A stretch of DNA of 64,000 nucleotides from Staphylotrichum longicolle. Taxonomy: Eukaryota > Ascomycota > Sordariomycetes > Sordariales > Chaetomiaceae. The DNA is taken from contig JAHCVI010000001.1 in NCBI GenBank assembly GCA_019096155.1, positions 12,983,243-13,047,242 of the forward strand, given 5' to 3'. Position 1 is the stretch's first letter; each line of letters starts with the position of its first letter. Positions 1 to 10,567 of the stretch are shown here, piece after piece. Both the position numbers and the translations under genes were made by a program. Below the pieces are notes generated by a model. The model saw only the letters and a program-made list of their open reading frames with translations, searched no databases and had not been told where the DNA came from.

Positions 1-282
1 TGTTTGTTCGGTTGGTGATAACGGTGATTGGTTTGAACTTGAGTGAATGTGAGAGTGGAAGGGATAGAGGAGATGATGGCGTCAAATAATGTAGTGGTCA
101 TTAACCTACAAAACTATGTTTGCCCCGCTCGTCAAGTGCCTGGTCACCCCCGAATGACATGCCGCGTGTTCAACCATTACCGTCTAATGCGCTCAGAATT
201 GTAGATGCCCGTGTGTATCGACGTGCTGAAAATCGTGGCGGCGCAAGGCAATTAGATCATCATTAGCTCATGTCAGACCACT

Positions 283-767
283 TTATTTAAACCAGATCCT
301 TAGCGTGACACCAGCTTGGACAGCATCGATGCTTAGGCACTCGAGAAAGCCGACAACATCTCGAACGCCTCGGTCGTCGCACTCGTCGAGCGCGTCAACG
401 AGGAGGAGGAGGCGCTTCGACCGCCACTTCTTGATTATCGAGCGTATGAAGTCCTCCAGTTGTGCTTGTCGCCACACCCACTCCCCTTCCATACACATGC
501 TCTGCTTCTCGTAGATGGGGCGGAAATGTTCATACAGCGTGGCGTCCTTGTCGAGCAGCTGGTATACGATCGACCGCAGCATGCCCAGAGGCGTCTTCTC
601 GAGGATCCCGCCTCGAGCGTTGAAGAAATACGCCACGATGAGGTGGTCGTCGATACAAAAGACATGTGGAAACTCAGAGAGCTGGCCGAAGCAAGGAAGA
701 GATTCGCCAAGATACTGCCTTGCGCCAAGCAGGCGCTGGAGGACGCCCTTCAACACTACGAAGGCTC
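283..767 (-). pseudogene. NACHT-domain (NLR/STAND) fragment
   Basis: The reading frame resembles the middle of fungal NACHT ATPases of NLR-like proteins, which act as regulated NTPase switches in self/non-self recognition. Visible landmarks are LIVAYFFNARGG, then MLRSIVYQLLD, then the Walker B block LLLLVDALDECDD, followed by VRDVVGFLE. The P-loop (Walker A) that should precede this block is absent, and upstream of about 767 the frame runs into unrelated low-complexity and repeat sequence. On the other side it stops shortly after GVTLRI, where family members continue to the sensor region. It is therefore truncated at both ends and should not make a working ATPase. A second NACHT remnant lies near 62.6 kb. 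Confidence 0.75.
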
Positions 768-857
768 GGGCAGTGGTTGGAGCGCTCGGAGGAGACCAGA
801 GGAGCACCTGGGAGACTGTTGGAGGGAGACCGGAGTCGTCGGGCCCGCAGGACCGGC

Positions 858-945
858 TTGAATGCGGACCAGACTCCTCCCGCTGGAGCCCCACGCTGCC
901 GGAGCCCCGCATTGCCGCGATGGTGGCTCGTGCGCAGGATGGCAA
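858..945. repeat. Dispersed GC-rich repeat, copy 1
   Basis: This stretch shares the order atgcggacc, actccc, ctggagccccac, tgccg, ccccgcattgccg, ggtggctc, tgcgcagg with 13387-13482. It abuts the truncated 5' side of the NACHT fragment, which suggests it marks the break. The family is unknown. Confidence 0.6.
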
Positions 946-1068
946 CGAGGGTTGAAGTTGTGGAAGTTGGGCGGCACAGCAGACGCGAGCTGGAGCCAAT
1001 CGCTCTGGGTAGTTTAACCCCGCAGTGTCGGCTTTGCGGCTGAGGCTCGATCGCCGAAGGCCCAGCAT

Positions 1069-1960
1069 TCTGGTGCGGGGTCCGCCAGATTCGACGCCGG
1101 CGATAGGAGCGCCCTTTGGGCCGCTGTTTGGGCTCGAGTGTGGGCCATGGCGATGAGAATGGAGGGGAGAGCGAGGTCCTGGTTATGTGTTCGGGGGGAG
1201 CAAGTCTCGAGATGGAGTGACGTGTGAGAAATGGATGGCTGCGAGCGTGCAGGAATGGGATCCACTAATGCGGACCAATCGTTAAGCGTCATGGTCAATG
1301 TGAGTCCAACAACATCCCGATAGGTTTTCTGGTGGGTGAAAGATAAGGGCGACACCAGGCCATCTAAATTCTTCACAATTTCCGCGACACCACCCTCTCA
1401 GGCACTGGGGTGTCTGAGCAGGCATAGTTTCTCAAACAACTTGATTTCAGGCTGTTTAGGTATACATATAGGTCCAACCACAGTCCAATTGTCATCGACG
1501 CCTCCGCCGTGGGGAATTCCTTGTGCCACCGCCCGTTGTGTTCCTTTTCCTTTGTGCTCGTCTTCGTCCTCCGGCCCCTCCTCCTCCTCCGCGTTCTCCT
1601 CGCCATACTCATAGTGCTCCTCGTCTCTCCACCTTCCAAGCCAGCAGCCAGCGGCTGGCCGGCACCCCATGTCCCATCACCTCCAGAGTTTTCGGGACTG
1701 GGGTTCTGAAGAAGGGCGCCTCGGTCCAGCCGCCTCTCCTTCGCACCCGTCCTGTTGTGGACGTAGTATCCTTATTTTGCAAGCCGCTATCGCTGTCTCA
1801 GTTCAGCTTCGATTGGCGCACTGCACCTTTGTTACACGACCTGTCTGACCAGCGTTGCACCTCGATCTGGTCGCTGTTAATGGCGAGATTCACGTTAGTG
1901 ACTGCCTGCCAAGACATGCCGCCAAGGTGAAGACTTACATCGACTGACTCGCAGAGCGAA
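1069..1960. other. Intergenic, no gene seen
   Basis: Only short overlapping open frames on both strands, none resembling a known family and none with matching splice structure. 1520-1620 is pyrimidine-rich (repeated ctcctcc). Confidence 0.5.
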
Positions 1961-2764
1961 TTATCGGAACAAGAATTCATCGGCCGACGATCCAAAGAGC
2001 CAGGCCCGCAACTCGGCAAACGCGTCGAGGTCGTTCTTCTCGGATGAAACCGTCACGTCAGGGTCGTGCCATCCATATGTTCTCTTGGTCCCCGTGTCAC
2101 GAAGCACTTCCCCCACGTGCCGGCAACTGTCAAAGTCGATGATGACCCATGTCCCGTCCTCCTCTAACATGATGTTGGCGGGCGTAATGTCATTATGGAC
2201 CAGACCGAGTGAATGGAGGTGTTGGATACCACTCAATATGCCGTCCAGCTGCACATTCATCGCATCCTCGACAAGCGGCCGTCCGCTGAGCAGGAAGGCG
2301 GATTTGTTCAAATGCAGAGGGTTGACTTTGCCAGCCAATGTCAAGACGTATCGTTTGAAGCAGACGCCGGATACTCGCCCTCGAGTTTCTAGACAACCAT
2401 AGTAGGAGGCCACGTTTGGATGAGGATGGCTCCTAAGGATTTCGTACGTCTCAACTTCACGGAGGATCCGCCTCTCGAGGTCCGGTGCAACGGCGTAGTC
2501 AAGAAGACTTGGTGTCTTGATGTAACAGCTCTGCTCCGACACCACGGTCCAAAAAGGCTGTACCTTGGGCCCTCTGTCGTCGGTCTCCACTCGTTTGACG
2601 TCGTACAGCTCGGAGAGACCGAGAGGTGAACGCCTTCGATCCGTCCACTTGCCAAAGTACACGCTGTCGTTGTGTCGTACAATCCCTTTCACACAATCGA
2701 ACTCGAGTTTGTTGCCAACAACCGTAAATGCCTCAGCGGACTGAATAATCTCCATATTTATCAT
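1961..2764 (-). CDS. Divergent eukaryotic-type protein kinase
   Basis: A single-exon 267-residue protein with a eukaryotic protein kinase fold. A plausible C-helix Glu sits in LREVETYEIL (about residue 103), with PHPNVASYYGCLE after it. The catalytic loop is LVHNDITPANIML (residues 188-200), so the usual HRD is HND with the base Asp192 and Asn197 kept. The metal-binding DFG is replaced by IIDFDSC (Asp210). No glycine-rich loop is obvious at the N-terminus; Lys83 is a candidate ATP lysine but is not certain. Family members of this kind are common lineage-specific fungal kinases of unknown substrate. Unlike its neighbours it shows no stops or RIP-like decay, so it is probably a live gene. The ATG at 2764 opens the frame. 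Confidence 0.75.
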   Translation of the reverse strand: MINMEIIQSAEAFTVVGNKLEFDCVKGIVRHNDSVYFGKWTDRRRSPLGLSELYDVKRVETDDRGPKVQPFWTVVSEQSCYIKTPSLLDYAVAPDLERRILREVETYEILRSHPHPNVASYYGCLETRGRVSGVCFKRYVLTLAGKVNPLHLNKSAFLLSGRPLVEDAMNVQLDGILSGIQHLHSLGLVHNDITPANIMLEEDGTWVIIDFDSCRHVGEVLRDTGTKRTYGWHDPDVTVSSEKNDLDAFAELRAWLFGSSADEFLFR

Positions 2765-3490
2765 GGACAGGGGGTGCGAGTGAGGAGTTGGTGACGTTTC
2801 AAAGGGAAAACTTTTTGTATTGGCTGGTCGGCCACACGCGACACTGGTTTGACATCCTGTAGATTAGATAAGGCTTAGGGTTAGCTAACTAGTCGTCCCG
2901 ACGGGCTCCGGTGACATAACCTCCCGTTGCGCACCAGGCGCATGCTTAGTGGTCGGTACCTACAGCAGTTCCCACCACGAACCATGGCTCCACAGTGGGC
3001 AGGCTTGTCTCCGGGTGCGGCACCCGCCGCCCCACCGGGATCAGCGTTGGATCAGGTCACAAGCAATGGCGCAAAGCTCTAGCAGTGCCTGCCACAGTGG
3101 CTCACAGTAATTCCGTGGCGCTTGCGCCGTCACAGCTATAAGTGAAGAGGAGCTCAATTGACTGCCTGATGAGTGTGGAGCCTTCGCCAAGCCCAACTGT
3201 TTTTTTACAGGCTGTGCAAGGGCACAGGGTTCTGAGCCGGTGCTGGTCCCGGCGCAGGGCGGGGCTTTGCTTTCCCCGCCGACCACCCCTCCCAAGAAGA
3301 ACGTTCATGCCCCCGGCGACAGCGTCACCACCACCAAGGCCGCCAACCCTTATTAGACCTCAAGCTCCCCAACCCCCGCGAAGTACCCGACGGCCGGTCC
3401 TGCTCCCGCCCTCCCTAGTCCCACCGCAATACTATATCATCAGGCCCAAGAGACCACCTCGGGAGCGCTTGCCTCGGCGGCGCAAAGAGA
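2765..3490. other. Intergenic, no gene seen
   Basis: Contains a short cttaggg/gttagc tract and a GC-rich stretch (3200-3480) with a Pro/Arg-rich open frame that I do not recognise. This may be the 5' end of the decayed T5orf172 gene that follows. Confidence 0.4.
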
Positions 3491-5060
3491 GGCCACGGCT
3501 ATACGGCAACTGCGGGCACGCCTGGGTCTCGACAGCCGCTACTACGGCAGCGGCAAGAAGGATAATCCCAATGGATCATATGGCTATCCTTCAGCAGGTA
3601 AAGACGGCGAAATAGACAAGCTGCTAGTGCCCCTAGCGACACTAAAGCTAGCGGACCCAGATCTGGCGGATCTACTGGAATAGGTTGCCGGCAAGTGGCA
3701 CTACTATCTTCACGCCTGGGGATACTATAAAGCGGATCGGGTGGCGCGTTGGAGGACGTTCTTCCCAATCTATGACGTTCCTGTCACCGCTATAGATGTC
3801 TATAAGTCCGCTAGCGGGCTTAGAAAGCTTCTCGGCCTCCGAGGCTGGACGTGCGATAGCTACCCGAAGAAGTGCGAGACGAACCCCGACCCGCTGACAG
3901 GGCCTCGCTATAGGGCGTAGTCGATGCTCTATCGCAAGGGTAACAGGTATAAGGCCGTAGTCGACGAGATTCTCAAGTCGCTAGTCGGTCTTACGTGTAT
4001 ATCGCCCGGCTTGTAGGCCGAGTTGGTCAAGCTCGCGTGGAAATGGCATTGTAAGTCCTACCTAGGGGTCGTCTACGTAGAAGACCGGGCCTACGAGTGG
4101 TTGGCGCTATTTCCAGGCGGGCCTCCGGCTATAGCAATCACTACTACTAATTCCTTTGATAAAGCCTAAATGAAAATAAAGAAGCTACTATACCCTTTGT
4201 CATCTCAATGTCCTGTCATTGCGGAGAGTATTAGCAAGTAGTGCCAAAAACCTATCGCCGGGAGGAATATACGCTATTGCGATAACTTGGCCGACGAGAT
4301 TCCGAGGCTCGCTATCAACCTAGATGACGAAAAGCTCAAGGTCTCGCTCGAACTCCTCGACCTAGTTAGGCGCTGCTTAGTATATAACAAACTCCGCGCC
4401 ACGTAGGTAGCAAAGTGGCTATCGTAAATCCGCGATATCACGAGGAACCTACCGCGGGCCGCCGCTCCGGTGGGATCGTCGTCTACCCCCGCGCTGTAGT
4501 CGCTCGCGGAGTTTGAGCAAGATATTTATAGCAGGTCTACGCCGTCCGGCCACGACGAGTCCCCGCTACTCATTGTCGACTGGTCTGACGAGCCTAGAGA
4601 CTACGAGTCCATTCGCTAGCGCGTCACTAGCAAGTGGCGGGAGCCCCTAACGAAAGAAGAATAGGTAGTCTAGTGGGGCTTCCTATATGCGTATACGGTC
4701 AAGGAGAATCCCAAGTACGTTAAAATTGGATTTACGTCTCGTGACGTGGCTATATAGTATATTGAGTGGCAGACGGCTTGCGACTGGTAGGTGGCGGCCG
4801 TGTATCTGGTGGACTCTAAAGATGCGGTGTTGGTCCCCTATCTACGGCGGGCCGAGGCGCTGTGCCACGCGGAGCTAGAGGATTGCCGGGTCCGGGTTGC
4901 GTGCGGGCTATGCCGCGTCTAGTACGAGGAGTGGTTCAAGGTGTCGGGAGAAGTGGCCGTCGATGTCATTTAGAAATGGACTGCGAGGATGGCGAAGAAT
5001 CCGTACGGAATGGTTTAATATTTTGTGATTTGACGAACGTAAAGATTTACGGATGAGACT
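3491..5060 (+). pseudogene. RIP-decayed T5orf172 (DUF1766/MUG113-like) protein
   Basis: Joining the plus-strand frame across its stops gives a long protein whose C-terminal part carries the T5orf172 (GIY-YIG-related) pattern: GFLYAYTV and KYVKIGFTSRD (about 4678-4750), then LRRAEALCHAELEDC, ACGLC and YEEWFKVSGEVAVDVI (to about 4980). The family is frequent in fungi and its molecular role is mostly unknown. The frame is broken by in-frame TAG/TAA codons, most where Gln (CAG) would fit, for example at 3679-3681 in LLE*VAG and 3918-3920 in RYRA*SM. Trp TGG codons survive, so damage is mainly C->T on the coding strand. The N-terminal 350-400 residues (3600-4660) have no recognised domain. No intact start or stop can be assigned. 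Confidence 0.65.
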
Positions 5061-5470
5061 TACGAAGGGGCGATTGAATACAAGGAATCTTCTCTCGATA
5101 GAAGACGTCGAGGACTTGGTAGACTTGGGAAAAGAGGTTGGGACAACGGGTACGGTATCCATTAAGGTTGAAAGCGTTTAGGGATTACTGCCGCGGGTGT
5201 ATGAGGCTGAGACCTTTGGTAGCGGACGATCTGTTCTTGGCGCCTGGCGGGCGGCCGTGGCGTCTAGACATGCTATGCAGATGACCCTGCGTGGACGGAA
5301 CCTCCGCCTGCCCTGGGAATATCGCACTCTTGCGTGTATGGCTCTTGGTTACCTATGCCAATCCGGGTGAGCTAGGTGAACTAGGGTGAGCGGGGTGAGC
5401 GCTCGCCGATTTTGGCTCCCCCAGGGACGGCTGTTCGAAACTCTAGCGACATTACTTGGTCACGCAGCTC
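5061..5470. other. Intergenic, no gene seen
   Basis: Possible decayed tail of the T5orf172 gene, then sequence with a run of gtgagc/ggtgagc units near 5366-5402. No family recognised. Confidence 0.35.
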
Positions 5471-5484
5471 TTCTGATCTTCATT

Positions 5485-6290
5485 CTATAATCCCTTGATA
5501 TAGCATTGTTCCGGCTTATATCTCGTCTCATAGTCAACATGCACATAGGCTCTCTCAATGCTGGGCAGACTCTCAAGTTTGTACTGCAGACCCTCCGATA
5601 TATCATGGGCCACATTAAGCTGTATCGTTTTCTCTATGACAATATCCACCTCGACGATGAGGCGGGGGCCCGAATAGTACACCCTGACGGTATCTATACC
5701 TGCAATTGCGGAGGAATGCGTCAACGAGACATAGGTAATGAGCTGGTGAGTCTCTACCGAGGCGGCAACCCCAACTACCAGCATAAACTCGGCGAAAGCT
5801 ACCTAGCACCACAGAATGGCTATAGATAGAGACAAGACGATAGCGCCTGCAGGGTCGATCCACCATACCAGTTTTGCACCGCCAACGGAGGTCAGAATAC
5901 CAAGACCGTTAATAAAGAGGTGGTTGCGATAGTCCTACCAAACGATCTACACCTAGCTATACCGTCTCCGTAGCGTAGAGCAGTAGAGGAATAAGCCAAA
6001 TTTAGTAACGAAGGATGTGATGGCGGCAATGATGGCCGAGGAGTGAAACTCCCTAACGCCACCATGATCCGAGCGTTCTACTAAATCGCGGACTGAGAAG
6101 GCAATAAGAATAAAGGAGACGGCCGACATCAAGAAGCAAAACACAATGTTGCCGACCGTCTCGAGGCGTACGCGACCCGAAGGGAAGCGGCGCGGGTCGA
6201 CGGAGCGCGTGGCCCGGTTGGCCGCGATGAGTATGACGTTGCTTAGGGGATCGAAGACCGCATCGGCCATCGAAAACTGGTCAAGAGCTT
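5485..6290 (-). pseudogene. CDF-family metal transporter remnant
   Basis: Read on the minus strand this gives a cation diffusion facilitator. It starts inside transmembrane helix 2 with MADAVFDPLSNVILIAANRA (from about 6270), continues through RLETVGNIVFCFLMSAVSF and EFHSSAIIAAI. A second frame carries DYRNHLFINGLGILTSVGG (about 5926-5870), AKLVWWIDPAGAIVLSLSI and the C-terminal cytosolic domain ETHQLITYVSLTHSS...ERAYVHVDYETRYKPEQ. Intact members export Zn, Mn or Fe from the cytosol in exchange for protons. Here the first helix and the N-terminal cytosolic region are missing, at least one frame change lies near 5960, and stops replace expected residues (IVW*DYRN, ILWC*VAFAE). It is a RIP-type pseudogene. 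Confidence 0.8.
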
Positions 6291-6640
6291 GAAGCTAGCA
6301 AGTGAAGACCGCCCAGGTTATGGGACGACGCCGGCAGCAGGTTTCAAGTATTACTATCTTGCGTTAAAACGGCAGCATGAACCCCATTCTGCTGTGAATA
6401 GATAAAAAGTACAAAGGCCTAGCACTGCCCCCTCTGGGACTTCTGAATTGTATTCCTCTTCTACCGCAGCCTATTTTGACCTTGGGCCATCTGTAGATGC
6501 CAATACGAGCATCCCGTTATTACGTCTGTTGCTTGTATTTCCCGATAGCCGCGCATCCAAATTACCTGCTCCTCTCCTCTATCTGCGGCGCTCTCTCACT
6601 CACGTATTGCCGCTGGTTGGCTCAATCAGGGTATCGCCGG
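6291..6640. other. Intergenic, no gene seen
   Basis: No recognisable coding sequence. An open plus-strand frame entering the tannase begins near 6600 but its first 60 codons do not look like tannase. Confidence 0.4.
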
Positions 6641-6759
6641 GCTTGATGCGGCCGCTCTTCTCGGCCCCCTCAATCATGCGCAGCGCTATCCTGTCCTCGA
6701 CGCTCGCACCGGCGTTGAAGAACCGCGCATCAGGAAGGCAAATTGGGAAGCCTGGGCCT

Positions 6760-8030
6760 TTCTAAACCACAGGGACTTTCCCGATGCCGACGAAGGACAG
6801 AACGACAACATCATAGTCGAGTCCTGGCTCCCCATCGAAAACCCAACCTGGTACAACCGACTCCTGGCGGTTGGTGGTGGTGGGTGGCAGGCCGGCCGCT
6901 CTACTCTCTCCTACGAGAACATGAAGGGTGACATTGGCGACGGTTATGCCACTACCACCACCGATGCCGGGCTTGGGAGCGCCGTAGACCCAATCGACTG
7001 GGCCTTGACCAGCCCTGGGAACGTAAATCTTTACAACTTGAACAACTTCGGATCTGTGTCGCTCAATGACCAGGTGAGCAGCCGTACAGACTCTAGCAAC
7101 TTACTCACTTACCGGCGATAGGCCATCATCAGTAAAGCTCTCATCAAGGGCTTCTATGGCAAGAACCCGGCCTTCTCCTACTGGAACGGCTGTTCCCAAG
7201 GTGGACGTCAGGGTGTTCTGCTTGCCCAGCGGTATCCCACGGCCTACGACGGCATCTCTGCCGGCGCGCCTGTCCTCTACACAAGCCTGACGGGTCCAAA
7301 ATTGTACTGGCCACAAGAGGTTATGAACACGCTGAAAGCCTACCACTATGGGTGTGAGATGGATGCCATTTCCTGCTCAGCCATCACTGCTTGCGACGGG
7401 CTCGACGGCGTTGTCGACGGCATAGTCTCTAACCCTGATGTCTGTCTTGCCAAGTTTGACCCCTTCAAGCTTATTGGCACGCCGGTACCCAACTGCCACC
7501 AGGCCGGTAACAGAACCGTCAAGATCAGCACTGCGGCGGCGGTGGTTGTCAACGCGTCCTGGCATGGCATGGTCACGGCTAAAGGGGCGCGAGTATGGTA
7601 TGGTCTGCCACAGGGTTCGCCGATCAGCGCCGAGGGCGATGGGGCGATGCAGCTACCGGCCATTGCGGCAACCAACTGCAGTTCCGGCATCTGCGTCGGC
7701 AGCCCGAGCTACTTGCCTCTGACCTGGTTCACCAAATTCTCCCCCCGGGGAGATCCGAATTTCAGCCTCGCAAACATGACGCACTCCGAGTTTGATAATC
7801 TCGTGCATACTGGCCATCAGATTTACGCCTCGACTTTGGATACGGACGACCCGGACCTGTCCCGCTTCCGCGATGCCGGCGGGAAAATGGTGACCTTCCA
7901 TGGTCTCGTGAGTTCTTGCTTTCCTCCATAAACTACATGAACCGAGTGGCTAACTAATTGATTCGTCTAGTCGGATTCCCTTATCCCCTTCAAGGCGACA
8001 CAGAAAGGTTGTAGAGAAATTCAATGTTAG
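6760..8030 (+). pseudogene. Tannase/feruloyl esterase, 3'-truncated
   Basis: Tannase-family (PF07519) secreted esterases cut gallate or ferulate esters of plant polymers. Recognisable in order are IIVESWLPIENPTWYNRLLAVGGGGWQ, YATTTTDAGLG, the nucleophile motif YWNGCSQGGRQG (about 7180) and the Asp-bearing segment MVTFHGL/SDSLIPF. Two clean introns fit: 7074-7121 (48 bp) and 7908-7970 (63 bp), both GT-AG and both keeping frame. After the second intron the protein ends at 8030 (QKGCREIQC*). The catalytic His, which follows by about 40 residues in this family and pairs with the CS-D-HC disulfide, is missing. The N-terminus is also unclear: no signal peptide is seen, and the upstream open frame (from about 6600, WLNQGIAGLDAAALLGPL) does not resemble this family. 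Best read as a truncated, probably inactive copy. Confidence 0.8.
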
Positions 8031-9769
8031 ATGTAAAGAGGACGCGTTGTGGTGGGGACTGCGCGACTCGCTTTTCTGCGCGACTCGCTTATCAAATACG
8101 TTAGGTAGTTATTTCATATCCAGAGTATATTCAGAAACACATACTCAGGCTGGCTGAGATTTCTAGCGCGTGGAAACTTATCCTGGAAAGAGGGCACAGA
8201 GACGACATCCATAGTTGCGTGGATTCTTATTTTTCCTCCGACATGGCCGTAGTCGAGAGCAAGTGTAAAAGTAAGATAACAACCAGAGTTCGCAAAGCGA
8301 CCTCGCCATCAAACCCAACAGCGACCAATGGTAGGCCTTGGTCGCCCTCCACTAGACCCTGCTCCACGAGCTCCACGAGCTCCACGAGCTTTTTCCGCCT
8401 CTTAGCAGCCGTCGGCAAGTCTAGGACTACGAAGGCTGGCTGCCAAATATGCTATGGCCGCCCGTATGTGGCGGCACGGAATCCACAGCTTCCTCAAGCT
8501 CTTGAGACATCACCTCCCAGTGAGCCTGGACCTCAGGATGACGGTTGACAGCTCTGAACTTACATCACTGTAGCTTCTGTTGGGTGTTGCAAACTCGTGA
8601 TTGGGATTAGGAGGCAGACCGCCGCGAGGGCCCCCTGGGCTGGAAAACCCGTCATGGCGGGGCGCATGGCATGATCGAATCCCGTATTCCATTGCGCCGA
8701 GGGCCATATTGGGCATCGAGATTCTGTGCGCATCACTCGGACAGGGCAGCGCCCCGGCCGTCAGCCTGCCTTCCCGTGCGCCACAGCCCACACTCTCCCC
8801 ACTCCCCACTACAAACGGCCGACCCGGCCGGAAGCGGATCTGCTTGGCCGTTGACATCACCATCACGATCGGGAGTGGAGTAGAACTTGGACCCTGTCAC
8901 CACGTCTGTTTGTCGTACCTTAAGAGTGAAAGAGGCCATGCTTCGACGTTAAAAAAGGAACGCGAGGCCCTCCATTGCGCAACACAGACCGCTTGTCCTA
9001 AGGACATACAGCACATACCTGCGTAAAAGCCAAGTGGCAGCAGGCCAGAAGACGCCCGCATCCATCCTAACCAAACCGGAGGCCCGGACCCTGCTGTAGA
9101 ACACGCCGGGAGAAGGTCCGTCTGGCTGGTCCATAGCATCGTGTCCGTTCAGTTTGGACATTCTCACAGCTCGAGCTGTTGACCTGTAAGTTGCATTTAG
9201 ACTATGAACCCTCTCTTCCGTTTCGTGTCTTGGGTTCATTAGTCCCTGGACTCCCCGTCTCTGAGAGCCCGTCCTGTTCTTTCCTTCCAGTCGAGGCCTG
9301 TTGTCGGGGCATGTCCGAGCCACAGCTGGCGCAACCTGGTTTGATGGCTGGATGGTCACCGGCCTCGATGGCCGCATGTCCCATGCAGCAAGGGACATGG
9401 CATCTATGGCAAACCCGTGGTGGACGTGGGCGGCGGCAGTCCACGTCCAATGAACACCCTAAACCCGCAGTTGGCTTGCAGCAGCAGACCAACCCAGGTC
9501 TCAGCCCGCGCTCCCGTTGGGTTTTGCTCGCCGTCTCACCAATAGCGCAAAAGACCTGAGAGTACTGCAGGCGAGGCGTTTCACAACGCACGGGAGGCTA
9601 AAGATGTGTCTGACCTCAGGGTGCCACGGGAAAGGGGAAAGGAGGCAAAACGCACACCAAGGCCCCCCATTGCTCGTCTCTTTGAGACGTTGTGCTCCCG
9701 CAATACCGGATCGAAGCATTGACAAATCTCTTGGGCCAGTGACACAGAAGACGCGGAAAGTGCAAGACC
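8031..9769. other. Intergenic, no gene seen
   Basis: Many overlapping short frames on both strands with no family likeness. A small tandem repeat, ctccacgag three times in a row, lies at about 8369-8396. Confidence 0.45.
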
Positions 9770-10567
9770 ATGAGCCATCGATCGAAAGACAGCGGCTGCG
9801 ACATTGGGCTGCTAAGGGAGGAGGACGAGGAGAGGAAGGGGACGCCGGAAGGTTCAGGTGCCCCACCACCCCTCCCCTCGCTTGACCAGGAAGGCACACA
9901 AGCCCAGGAAAGCCAGGCAGGCCATGCAGGCCAAGCAACGCAGGCAACCAAAGCAGGTCGGTCTGAGTGGCATATGCACTTGCAGGAGGACCCACACAAG
10001 GTACAGCTGCAGCAAGGCGAGCTGCGTCACGTCGTCTCCGATGCTGCACGCGGCTCCCCGCAAGCTCCGCCAGCTATCCCTTCAGAACACCACTGGCACC
10101 ACCGCCCTCTTTTCCACACCTCTCCTGCCGCCACGCCTGCACCAGCTACTGCCGGTACATCCCAACCCCAGCAGCAACCCGAAACACAGCTCTTCTCGTC
10201 GTCCGCTTCCGACCAACCCGTACTGGATGCGCCAACTGCTGCTGCGCCTGACCTGCGCGCCCCCTCGCCCTCGTCCTCGTCGATCGCGCCCGGCGTTGTT
10301 ATAAGCAGGGCATCCTCCTCCACCGACACCAGCACTCCCCATCCCCGAATCATCGATCGCGACAGCATCCGGTCTCTTGCCAGCGGCGAACCATCACCCA
10401 CCTCCAGCGGCTTCGCCACTCCTACCGACAAGTCTGAGAAACCACGCCGTGGACCCTTCAAATCCCTCCCCCCGTTCAAATCCTCCCCCTTTAAATCCCT
10501 CCCCTTTCAAATCCCTCCCCCCATTCAAAATCCCCCCCCCTTTCGTCCGCGCAATCATGGCGTTTGA
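9770..10567 (+). CDS. Ser/Pro-rich open frame before the ccg-9-like gene
   Basis: This 265-codon frame starts at ATG 9770 and encodes low-complexity Ser/Thr/Pro/Gln-rich sequence, for example SSSTDTSTPHPRIIDRDSIR. It ends in a run of FKSLPPFKSSPFKSLPF-type repeats made by a pyrimidine-rich tandem repeat. It overlaps the start of the glycosyltransferase frame (ATG 10557) in another phase, with a C10 homopolymer just before the overlap. It may be a disordered N-terminal extension of that protein separated by an indel, a separate short gene, or chance in GC-rich DNA. No domain is seen. Confidence 0.3.
   Translation: MSHRSKDSGCDIGLLREEDEERKGTPEGSGAPPPLPSLDQEGTQAQESQAGHAGQATQATKAGRSEWHMHLQEDPHKVQLQQGELRHVVSDAARGSPQAPPAIPSEHHWHHRPLFHTSPAATPAPATAGTSQPQQQPETQLFSSSASDQPVLDAPTAAAPDLRAPSPSSSSIAPGVVISRASSSTDTSTPHPRIIDRDSIRSLASGEPSPTSSGFATPTDKSEKPRRGPFKSLPPFKSSPFKSLPFQIPPPIQNPPPFRPRNHGV
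10456..10545. repeat. Imperfect tandem repeat ttcaaatccctcccc
   Basis: About six imperfect 15-17 bp units of the form (t/c)tcaaatccctcccc, all pyrimidine-rich on the plus strand, ending in c10. It sits 12 bp before the ATG at 10557. Confidence 0.8.

Noticed and set aside
8366..8400. ctccacgag tandem repeat as a regulatory array
   Set aside because: Only three to four units, no gene nearby; a simple microsatellite is enough.
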